This document shows, piece by piece, positions 45,257-57,100 of a DNA stretch of 64,000 bases (positions within the stretch are counted from its first letter, which is position 1; each line of letters begins with the position of its first letter). The translations under genes were made by a program, and so were the position numbers. Source of the DNA: Spongospora subterranea f. sp. subterranea (lineage: Eukaryota > Endomyxa: Phytomyxea > Phytomyxea > Plasmodiophorida); assembly GCA_049724395.1 (NCBI GenBank), contig JAUGWO010000167.1, positions 1 to 64,000 on the forward strand, in the 5' to 3' direction. A model generated the notes under the pieces. It made no database searches. It worked only from the letters and a program-made list of their open reading frames with translations, and was not told the DNA's origin.

Positions 45257-46243
45257 TTGGTTTGGCGGTTATGATGACTCCTACCACCCCGTCGAGACTC
45301 TAATAACGACCGATTCATTGTTATGTGCCCACCAAGGGTCAATGAGACCATGTACAGAACTACAGCCAGAAGTGCAGCCCTATATGCACTTACGGACCTA
45401 CTTAAGCCACCGATAAAACTAGTTCTGTTTACTATTGCCAACCTAATAGTCAGCCGGACCCTGCACAAAACGTTTTATAGCAGACTACCTGGCATCCAGC
45501 NNAACCCTGCCTATCCACAACCAGAATCCTTAGCCGAGCATGTCATAGCCGGCCAGACCCCAATATTGTTTCGCTTAAAACCACCGATCATCAAGGCTTT
45601 TGACCCCAAAGCGATCGCTGTATTTCGCCGAGAACGCAAATCGTATCTGGCGCTAATCACAGAACGGAGGGAATTACATGGCGACAAAGTCCAACCCGTC
45701 TCACTGAAAAGTAGCTTTGACTTAAGCAAACTCAAAGCAATATCCAAATATGTTTTAAAAAAGCCAGTTGACCAGCTTACGGATTCAGACCTGGATGTGT
45801 ACCTTAAGAAGCTGCAAGAACAAGCGACTGAGCATTGCCACGAAGATATCGAGGCTACAATTAGGAAACAAATCATCATGAACCTGTCACTCAAAAACCC
45901 TGCGGAACGAGTTCTAGCTTATTTCGCCAAATTTGACGATTTTATTGCAGATAACGGCCTAGAGCATGTGTTCAAGGACGACGAAGGAATCAAGCTAAAA
46001 ATTACATACCTACGTGCCGGAGTTCGACCAGCAACCCTACACGACATGATTGAGCACGCGATCTCATTTGGCGACCATCAAAAGGCGAAAAGCGATGAAG
46101 CTGATTTTACTGATTTGCTCACATCAAAAGCGAAACAACAGCATGAAGTACACCAACTGACGGAACGACAGAAAAGTCGCACGATGAAAACTATCGAAAA
46201 GTCCAAATCGTTGAAACCGACATGCCGAATTTTCAACAAAATG

Positions 46244-46374
46244 CGGATCCGTTGTCGAAAACCGCAATCCAACCGAAATCATAGCGGAATCTCGACTGCC
46301 AAATCGCTTCAGTGACGCAGCTGAGATTCCGCTATGAATCGGTTGGTTCGCGGTTTTCGACAACGGATCCGCTA
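46244..46374. repeat. hairpin with 51-bp arms
   Basis: The arms 46244-46294 and 46323-46374 pair almost perfectly (GCGGATCCGTTGTCGAAAAC against its complement) around a 28-base loop. It lies at the end of the gag-like frame and at the boundary of a copied segment, so it probably marks a fold-back rearrangement. Confidence 0.9.
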
Positions 46375-46961
46375 CAGCCAGAACTGCAGCCCTATATGCA
46401 CTTACGGCCCTACTTAAGCCACCGAATAAAACTACCCTGTTTACTATTGCCAACCTAATAGTCAGCCGGACCCTGCACAGACCAGTTGCGCGAGCGGCTG
46501 ACAGGCGTGTCGCGAACAACTTTCCCTATTCCGTTGGTGAATAAGTGTCCGAATCCACTGATAACCCAGAAGTTGATCGGTGAGGTTACGCACACCATAA
46601 ACGATTTAACCCGAAGCTGTGCGACACTTCTTATTCGATTAAATCCAAGGCTTTGACATTTCTTTTGTGGTATTGCATTGACGTCGTGAACTGCAAATCC
46701 TGCTCTTAGGTGTTTTGCAAATCATTGGCCACGTAACAGATTGCATAGCTTCAGAACGCTTGGTCGAATTAAAGCTTTGTGGCGAACTGCTAGCACGCAG
46801 AAGGTGAGCGGTTGAAACTGCTGCTTCTTCGCCTTGACCATTTTTTCCACTTGCGTTGAGCGACGTATAAAAAGTTCGGTGGATTATCGAACACCAGCAC
46901 CGAAAACCTCTGTAGGACGGATAGATGATTTTCAGCACATTTAGTTGCTGTGGCCCAAATG

Positions 46962-47204
46962 GATCGTCCACAATTGGAAACGGATCCGGCACAGGTGCTT
47001 TCGGCTCATTGTTGGGCAACGCTGGTAATGCAGCGAGGAATATTGACACTTCACTTTGGTTATCACGAGCAACCCGGCAACGGTGCCAATCACGTCATCG
47101 AGCGCCGTCTCATCGAGGAGTGGGCAACCAGCTACGGTGGGAGCACTTCGAATTTACAGGCGCCCGGGAACGTCAAGATGAGTGTCGTATCAATCATCAA
47201 CTGA
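46962..47204 (+). other. unassigned small open frame
   Basis: About 81 codons from MDRPQLETDP to VSIIN, mixed composition and plausible as coding, but without a recognised domain. It could be host or part of the neighbouring fossil. The stretch 47230-47670 has further short frames only. Confidence 0.2.
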
Positions 47205-47686
47205 CAGACCACCAGTGAAGTCTAAATTTGGCAAGAACTTCCTAAACGTCACTTCCATAAACCGCTGACATCTTTGAGATGGAGTTGAATAATATACTCA
47301 CGGTCCACGAAAGATGAGACCGCAGGTCAGAGCTATCGAAAACTTTCCTCCACTGTGTATGACTTGCATCGTTTTTTACAAAAGGAAAAGTTATGGTCTC
47401 GAGGTGCCCAAATCACCCCGAGAAGCCAAAGATGATCCGAACAAACATTGTTTATTCACAGTGCGACTTGCATCACTTTTTACCAAATTGCGGATCTGTC
47501 AGCAATCGATTTTTTTCGATTACTCCTCCGTCAAGCATTGCTTCCATTTGCCAGAATTCAAAGGCAGCAAAATATAAAGACTACAGCCCTTCGTCAAACA
47601 TTAATTCAGCATCACTGGTTTTCACGCGGAGGGCAAACCATAGAATGATACTCCTTCAACGATTGACTTGATCAACATTACTGGGA

Positions 47687-47945
47687 TCATCCCATTGATT
47701 TCCGCAATTCTTGAAGCTGTATTTCGTTGCCAAAAATTGAGAAATTCCCTGGAATGTCATTCTTGCTGAAATGCGCCGCTTCACCAACAAAAACGGTGTG
47801 AATTGTCACGTGGTTGAATCGCATATCCCACCAAGGAGTACGATACTGTATCCGAACTTCGTCTCCACCACTGGCAAGCCCCAGCAGCAGGCAAACAACA
47901 GTGGTCGAATGGGATTGTGACCAAATGAATGCAGCTGTCTCGAGC
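47687..47945 (-). CDS. unassigned exon
   Basis: A minus-strand frame of about 86 codons without a start codon, containing VCLLLGLASGGDEVRIQY and FNHVTIHTVFVGEAAHF and ending with a stop at 47687. Its composition looks like real protein and it could be a last exon after an intron. No family recognised. It is divergent from the large gene starting at 48172, with about 230 bp between. Confidence 0.3.
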
Positions 47946-48171
47946 AGGCACTAATAAACAGTTGTCAATGTGCAGCTGGTCCAGCATCTTCGATACCGAT
48001 TTCAGAAGCGAGTAATGCAAGCGGCCTCCCCTGACCCAATCAAGGACGGCATTGAGTGTGGATCTTCGTTACGCCTACAGTATATGCATGAGGGGGTGTC
48101 GGGTCCGCTCCAATGAGGCCATTACTCTATTGCTGCGATCGGACCACAGATTAGGCAGTTCCGGCTAGCGA

Positions 48172-51100
48172 ATGATCGCTGTTTCTTTACTCATAACTTC
48201 TACCGCTTTCCAATTCCCATGGCAGTTCGCTGGCGTCGCAACATTCTTCACAATTGCCGTAACAAGCTTGACGTTGTTTTCATCCCGCGTCACCGCGTAT
48301 GTGTTTCAGGCTGCTGTAAATTACAAACTAGGAAAAGATGCCAGGTTTAGTATTGGTGAGCTGTGTGGTGATGATTAACCCGTGTGCTGAAATGATTGTT
48401 CAAGGTTCCCTTTCTTTCGCTTTATTGGGTGGCAAGGTGTTCATGTATGATATCCACTACCAAAAAAGTGATTGCCAAGTTCATGCGCTAGCAGCGATTT
48501 TTACTATCAAATGGTGGAAAACTCAAGTCAAAACAATCGAAACTTTAGATGAAAGTCGGTGTCTTGTGCTTTGTCGTGCCTCTCCAAGATTCTAACTACA
48601 TCACAGAGAGTCTGTCTCATAGATGGCTCGTTCATTTCGTGGGGCTTGAGGTTTTCATTACTTCCAACAGCTCTCATTTCGAATATTTACGCGAACAGTT
48701 GGGAAACTCCAATCAACAGCCTGAAACAAAAGTTGCCATTGATACATCAAAGCTGAACCTGAACGTTCCCACATTCTATCCCATAATTAAGTTTTTGTTA
48801 GAAGACAGCGCATTGATTATCGGGAATAGCGAGTTGCCCACTTTCCTGGTTGTTTTCGCTCGAGCGATAGATGGCGTCCATATGTGCCACCGGTCAGAAT
48901 CAAATTCAGTACAAAATCCTCAACGCATTTTAACAAAGTGTGATATCCGACATTCTCGAATTTATTTTGAAGACAATAAAGAAGCTAGCTGTTTCGACGC
49001 CTTGCTGAATATGCAGCAAAAACTTGGTGAAGAAGAGTCAGAGTCTCAATATTTTCAAAAATACGTCGCTGACGCTGTTTCATAGCTTTTTCGCCCTAGC
49101 GATTAATGGGGTCCAGAAATTCTGGACAGACGTCAAGGTCAATGTCAACGCCTTTTCGGAAAAAGTATCGGATTTTCATTCGGAGCTGCCGTCTTGTCCC
49201 CATCCTCTACAAGCTCGTTTAGCCCAGTTAGGCACAAATTCGAGGAATATGATCTGGGTGTGGCCCCTCTGTTGTGAAACTTGATAATCACTTATACGTC
49301 AACAGGAAAATTCTTCTCCTAGGTCTACTCCACGCATCCGCGCTGATGGTGCATCGTCAGCTCCATCCCAACGTGATTGTTTCGTATTATCTGATTGTGG
49401 TTTTCTGTTCAGTCGACTTGACATACTACAAACATCGCTTGCTTCAATTTCCCTGTACTATGATCGACCTACCTGGTTACACGGTGCCAGCCGTGTTGAG
49501 GTAAATCGTTGAGAAATCGTGAATCCCCGTTCATTTACTTACTGAAGAGCAGGCCGAAACTCAAACGGCCCCCCAAGTCTGGCCTGGAGATATCATTCAG
49601 TTCCTCTACAATTATATGCTATGGCCCGTGGGCAGAGCAGCAGCGAAAATTGCTGCAAAGGCAAGCATTCATATGCCGGATCAAACTCTTTTGTTCAGTC
49701 AACATGTTCAGCCACTTTGTTCCGTTCTCGTATCGCCATACTGCAGTTTATAATCCTCAGATTGGGGAACTATGCAAGCACTTGTCGTTTTCCATCCGCA
49801 TCTTATTTCAGGCGACATGCACCATTACGATTCCATTTGAAATGGTGAGCAAACGTTTTTTCTTAGATGTTGTTTTGTAAACTATATGCTGAATTCTACA
49901 TGTAGGATGACCCTTTATCATCTCAACAGAGCATCGACCTTGCAATTGGAAAAGGTTCAAGTTGCTGTATTGTAGTTCCATTGGTGACCACTCAAACGCG
50001 TGGGTGTTTGACTACCATCGAAGCAACCTTAAAAGGTACTTAGGTTGCGCCGACATTCTTTATAACTAATGACAAATTCAGATTCATCTCTCATTCCCAG
50101 TTTTACCAATGCCCCCCTGTTTGTGGCGCCGCAATTAGAGTTTACGCTTTCAATGATGAGCCCAATTAAGTGGAACGATCGAAACATATGGTAATTATAA
50201 GTGCACCTTTGAACAACATTTTTACTGGTTTTAGGCGGGTATCTTGTCTTTTTATCTCGCCCACGATAAATTTCTTGAAAGACCATTTACGAATGATTTC
50301 CTTATTAGCGGCTTCTTGGGGGAAGTCTTCTGAAGAGCAAATTTCCCTTGACACGTAATATTCGTCTGTCTTGGCATTAGCTACTCCAACTTTGATTTTA
50401 GATTTTACCCCTTTGAATTGTTTATTGACCTGGGATTCGCTGATGTTGAGTGGCTATGGAATGTTAACGAGAGTAATGTTGTGGAACATCCCAACGACCG
50501 ACAGGTAAAACAGTTCACAAAAGTGAAGCGGGGTAGCGTTGACGCAATTTCAGAATAATGCCCATGTGTTGACAAAATCACCAGACATACACATCGCTCT
50601 ACGGTTGCCATGGATCACTTATAATTCAGCTACATCAACGATTTTCTTCTCGGTGGCCATACTTAATTCACATTGGTAATGTTGCTTTTTGCAAACAATT
50701 GAGTATCCAATCTGTGTTCAGGTTTCTTCTTTTGCCAAAATCTGCTGACACATCACAAGAGAATGATAGCAATAGATTCTTTTCTTGCTCTCAAATACAT
50801 ATCGATGGGGAATATAAATATGGCTACAATTTTCATCCTGAATATAGGGATTATTGCTCCGTAAACCTCTCGGTAGACGTTGGGTTAATACATTCACGAT
50901 CTGTTTATACCTAATATTCCTCAACTTTTGCCTTTAGTTAACGGACTCAGAACTCAATGTTGGCGGTCATTTTCTACGAGCACTTTCGTCCCTCAATTCA
51001 AACTATTTCGGAGAAACTCAATCAATAATATCAAACGCTGTGTATGCTTGTTCACAGAGAAACCTCATCAGCAAACATCGTCAGGTTTTATATTACCAGG

Positions 51101-54100
51101 TAACACAGTTCCTTCTCTTCTGCCTGCTCATATCTTCAGTCTCAATCCCGTTGTTTCTTATTTCAGAATCACCTTGGTGATGTAAATTCATTCGAAACTA
51201 GCCTTTGTTTAGATTGCGAAGGATTCACCCTGAAGTTGCCGTTTAATTCGGTTACTGGGACGGAACAAAAACAACCAACGGTTCGAGTATTTGACATCAA
51301 CCTGGAATTACGCTGCATTGAACAGGATTTCGATTTAACGTTAAGGTAGGCTGTGCCTCAAATATTCAACCTAACATATTAATCGTCCTCAGTTTGAGTC
51401 CGATCACTGTCACTGTGCCTCTAGAGAAGTCTCGGCAACAATCGTGTGCTCTTCTGTATTTTAACGGAAGCTATACTGTAGAACCTGAAACATATTTTCA
51501 GTTTTCCGGTAAATGTCCATCCCACATTTCTAAAGCAGTTATCTGACGCTGCAAAGGAGTAACCATCAGAAAGACTAGTTTGTATTCCCCTTCACCAAAC
51601 TTTTACGTCAAAGGTTCAAGCTGGGACGTACATATTGACGAATGGACTGGCCAGATGGTTTTTTCTCAATTTCTGGACCTGACCCGGTCGTTGAACATTA
51701 TAAGTAGGCAGGTGGATAAACCGTATTTCATGACCAAACCGCTGTTGAAAATTGTATAGTGGAAAGATGCCGTTGATAATTTTGGTGAAACTCCTTTTGA
51801 CACTTCTTTCCAAACGGAGGTACGCTTTTTGCGAAACCGGGTGTGGGTTTGTTAACAAAATGGCCTCCATAGGAAGAATTGCTGTGGGAAATATGCGATA
51901 GGAGGTTATCAGTAACTCTTGCCAGTGCTTCATTTATTCTATTAGGGTCTACAAGCTTGATAAAGATGTCTCTCCAGTTTGGGGCTTCTTTGTAAATAAA
52001 GCTTGAGTGCGAATTCTCGGTGCTAACATGGCCATAGATGCACATCTTGTTTAATCACAAACAATGCAGTATCCAAGCAGTTCATTGAAATTCCACTTCT
52101 CAAAATCGAAGTTCTACAGTTGTCTGAATCTGTGGATCAGACGATGGACAGCAGGTTTGAGTCTGAAATATGAAAAGGTTCACCTTTCATGATTGTTCTG
52201 TATAGGTTGGTATTCTGTCCGGTTACCACCTTCATCTCTGCGAATCTGCTGATTACCAACGATAATGATGACGCTGATCGTAACCTCAAATTGAAAAAAC
52301 AAAGAGATTTTCTTGTGCCCGCGTCAGAAGAATGCTTAAGTGACAATCCAAATTCGTGGTTTATCCATAATAATGTTAGAGTTCTTTATAATTTCAATTG
52401 CTTGGTAGTGATGTTTGTTTCTTATCAGTTAACCTCCTTTCGCCACGATTTCCAGGGTCTCAATAGGTTTCCCGCAAACGCGAGGTTAAAGAAATGGGAT
52501 GATTTGCGCATCTTTGAATATAATCTTGGGACGTTCAACATCGAAAAGCTATCATCACAAGTCGTCACTGGAGAAGCTCATCAACCTCGGTCCGTTGACG
52601 AAATCAAGCTTGGGTTCGAAAGCAGCATACCTCGACTTCCTCTGCATTCGATCGATCCCGAGCCTCAATGGGGTATGCGGAACAGCGATAGGGTAAGGGA
52701 TATCACAGGTTACTTCAGTCTATTTTCATGTAATTATCGCACCAGACAAAAAACAAATCAAACGATTCCGATTCGGATGAAACTTTGAATGGTGAAGTCG
52801 CTACTGCTGTGAACGCTATGGTCGATTCGGAAAGCAGCGATTCATACTTTTCAGCAATGGATGATGAAACGACTGTTTCTGATCACGAACGGGTTCTTAT
52901 ATTTTCGCTGGTGGTTGTGGAATATTTGTTCATCTTAACTTAGGGCAGGATTTCACATGATCACTTCTATCCCAAATACATAGTGTCTGAAACCCGATCT
53001 TGTTCTCGACATGTCCCTGACATTATTTTTGAACTTGAACGTGAGTCGCACGAGTTTTCATTGCACTGCATTAAAAACAGAAGAGCTCAGGTGCACCATC
53101 TTTTCTCCATGATGCACGTCTTTCTGGGTCAAGCGCTGGCGTTTACTCGCTTCTTCCTAGATTGCTGTCTAGATCAGACAGTGGCGATCCTCTGTCGCAA
53201 CATCGCTTTTGCAAAATATTCGGAACCTTTGTTACTCCGAAAAGGCTAGCAAATTTCGTTGATGCATGGTAGCGTTGGGAAGTCCAGCCTTGTTTTGCCC
53301 ACTAAAATCATCACAGGTATGAGGAATTCTCGACTGGTTTGAAAACAAATCGTGATGATTTACAATTCGATGGCCAAGCCGATGTCGTTTATGAACCGGA
53401 AATATGTAGTCCTCGCACCCATTGGCATCTGAATTTTCAAAATTCGGTGACAATGGAGGTTTCTGTCGAAGTGTCCAAGACTGCCGTGTCACTTCTGAGC
53501 TGCATGGCATCGCAGGTAACAAGAAATTGTTTGTACAGAATGAAAATCCCATCTCACTTTGAATATCAGGGGTGCGCAATCGATGATCTCCTTGATGAAA
53601 TTCGTGGCGATGTTATTACTCCACCAACGCAAAGGCAGACTGCGCTTCTTGAAATACAAGAAATCAAAATCATTGTAGCGCAACATTTAGAATGGAATGC
53701 TGATAACTTGTACTTTATGCACAAATGACCTACAGGCTTGCTAACTATCTGCAGATGTGCAGACGACATACGTGCCCCTCATCAAGGGTTTACTGAACTC
53801 TCCATCGACGCAAACAATATTCGTTTGTCGTCTGATGTCGATGTGTCCAATTACCTTGTGATCTGCTCCGTTGAGAATTGCAATATCTCTTCAACGTCTT
53901 CTGATGTTAGCAATTCCTCACCGGGTGTGTTTTTCCAGCCGACAACTCGAACTTCACCACTGATGACAATATTTTGCAGAGACGTTATCATCGAAAACTT
54001 CCACAATTTTTACTGCAACCCTTGAAGAGTTCAAATGCGGCAAGCAATGTGTGAAGGAAATTTCATCAGGTTTTTACTTTTTGTCATAGAATGGTTGAGC

Positions 54101-57100
54101 AGATGTGACCGGAATGATATGCGTACATCGTGGGATAACCTCGAGATGTTTTTGACTGTACTTTCAGTACGTGTACTTTTTGAAATTTTCACACATTTGC
54201 GAGATGCTTTCTCGAGAGTCGGGCAAGCAATCGAAACTCTTTCTCTATGTAAGCATAATCGAAAAATAGTATTTCTCGAGGAGCTGCTTCTTCATGCGGT
54301 AATGGTGACCGATGCATGGTCATCAACCGAGAGAGAAAATTTCATGCAGGATTATGGGAAGAGGCAGAACCCAGATCCCATCAAATCCCACGGTAATATC
54401 AACATTTTATTTCAGCAAACTTTCTAACATGCTTTATGTTAAAGAATGCGGTCAACCAGGGAAATTTGTAGTTTCAACAATGTTGTCGTTGACAAGAAGT
54501 TTGTCCATCACTCAAGTGGGGTTGACTGCAGAAGTGTCCTCCTTGTTGGTAACAGCCGTCTACATAGAGAAGGAGCCTCTTGAGGAAATTTCAACAACCC
54601 CCACGATATCTCTTGCCGGGTGCTTCGTTCTGTTTCAAGTCGATTGTTTCAAAAAATCTTCCACCATCAGACGATCCGAAAAGAGTTGAGCAGTTATATC
54701 TACTGAGCTCTGAATTTTCCAACTACGTGTCATATAAAACAGGTAAAGGAGATTAAAGGCTTAGATTATTCTTTCATCAGTTCTTTAGGCGTCGACCCTG
54801 TCAAACTTTTGAAGAAAAACCATACTAGTTTTGTTTTGCACAAGTTTTCTGTAAATTATCTAGATGAAATTCATGTTCCTCACAAGATGGTTTTTCAACA
54901 ATGGCAGTTCGACGAATTTGACATCGGTGGCACTGTGGACCATTGCTTCTGCTGTCATTCTACCGTTTTTGATGGCGAAATCAGGCTTCTCAAAAGTTTA
55001 GGTGCTCGAATTGCCTCGAGGTCGAACATTTTTGCTGATTGCATCTTCATAGCACATGACATAGTATATCTGCAGAGCAAATTGACAGCGCAAGGCGAGC
55101 AAAAATCACAACTGATATATAAACCTATCACTAGGCATATTCAATGCCAAAGAATCACCTTCACAATACGCGCAGCCAAACCGTTGCCCGTGCTCGGGGT
55201 TAACATTCAGAGTCTTCGCATCAATTTTGGTAGGTTTTCGAACCCATACAAAATTCATGTTTTGATTGCGGTCAAAAAATAACAGGAGAAGCAAAGCAAT
55301 TTCTTGATTGCGCCATCCTGACTTTGGGGGCTTTTCATGCGTATTCTCAGTCTGAGGGTTCTGATGCAATATCTGTCGGCGTAACTTCTCTCAATTGTAA
55401 CCTAATTAGAAAAACTGCAACACAGATGTCCAACTTTGGTTTGACGATTGTTTCTAAATGTTGCTATATTGTGTTCAATCTTGGTGATGCGGTTACTTCC
55501 ACAACCGCGATAATGGCCGAAATTATGCGTTGCATTCCTGCTAACCCAGGGGCATATCCTTCAGCCACAGCTATCTCTCTCGCCGAAGCATATAGCATCA
55601 GTAAGCTATCTAATCTGATTTTTTTTTAAAAGCAACCCTTGAACAAGTGTTCGTAGGAGCCGACGTTTGCTTGAAAGAATCCTCTTTCACTTTGACACTC
55701 GTGCCGGGATTGAGCGTTGAGTATTTTGCAGAGTATTTGCTTTTTTCTACCTCCATGTCAAATCAGTCGTTATCTTTATTCGCCCATGCTTCAAATAATG
55801 CCAGCAACCGTCACGATATCACTATTGAATCGCCACTGTTTACGATTGTGCAGAGAATGCCAACCTTACATACCGGTTCTTGTACAAACTATCATTTTCC
55901 TCTTTTTGCCAAAGGTTTACTGTGTTCTCACAGGGTTTGACCATCGCGCTTCATTTGCGATTATTGCCTGCTCACTTTTTGAAAGTGCAATGACATTAGA
56001 ACATGTTCGTAACCTCAAAAGTCTAACCAGTTTTCTGGGAGCACGAAGTCCCTCTCGCAATGATGAATCCTTCGAGGCTTCTTCACGCTTTTCATTTACA
56101 ACTTTCAACCTTGATCCTGATATTTTATTCGTGTTAAAAGGAGTAAATGTATGTCGGCTAATTTCAATCTATGTACATCGCTAACTTTCTGTAAAGATAT
56201 CATTATGTTCCGACACAGCCAGAGCTTCTGCTATTTGCACTGACCTTCGGTTCTCTTCCAAGAAGCAAATATCAGCGGAAACCCCTTCCTGCTCCCGCGT
56301 TGCGACCATCATGCCTATCGACGCTGTCCCTTTACAGAACATCTCCATGATTCTCACCATTCCGGGTATTTTAAAGGAAAAAATGCCCTTGTATTCAATA
56401 TTCATATAATCTTAGATGCCGAAATATTGTTCTCTTTGCTTTCTCATGATTCTGATGAGTTCTCACTCTTAACCAAGTTCTCACTGTCGGTACCATGTTT
56501 TGGCAGCTCGTCCAGTGAATATGTGGTTTCTATTGTCGACACAAGGCTCATGCTGCCCTTGCCAGTGTTTCCTTACTCTTCAGCGTTTATCGCCGAATGC
56601 AATGACGCTTGCTCTATCCCCGCTGTAACAGAGTCTGGAGCGGCTTACACAATGTCGGCATACAATTTGAAATTCCTTGCTCATAATGTCAGGTACAGTT
56701 TTTACCTGTCCATTCATGTTTTACCACCAAAGTCGAAATTACAGTGCCCTCATCTTGGTCGACGACAATATTCCGGAGTTATCTTTCTGTATTCACACGA
56801 TCCAAGTACATAAATTTCGAGAATCTCGCCCTGCCTCCTTCTTTTTCGCCAACAACATCTCTGCAATTCGCGTGAAAGTATTTCTTGTTTATTTTGAGAT
56901 TTTATCTATTCTAATACAAAATTATTTAGGTCGAGCATGTTTCCGTCGCACTGACAGAAAGAAAAATGTCAGTTACTGACTTGAAAAGCGCTGTTGCAGA
57001 ATCACAAAATCGATTACACGTGGAAAGCATTATTTCGCAAACCAATGAATTGGAAGGGAAGGAATCGTTCTTATCGTTAATTGGGTCAATCGTTATCTGC

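Larger units (their letters stand above)
44560..47050. mobile_element. retroelement fossil, rearranged
   Basis: A plus-strand gag-like region (45323-46315, with KLQEQATEHCHEDIEATIRK and a Leu-rich capsid-like part) is flanked by segments copied from a minus-strand coding region at 44642-45253. Some are inverted (44800-44945 against 46495-46640), some direct (about 45050-45180 against 46670-46850; 45360-45470 against 46370-46480). The family is not certain; LTR-type gag is the best fit. It is broken and heavily rearranged. Positions 45501-45502 are N, so the assembly is not closed here. Confidence 0.55.
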
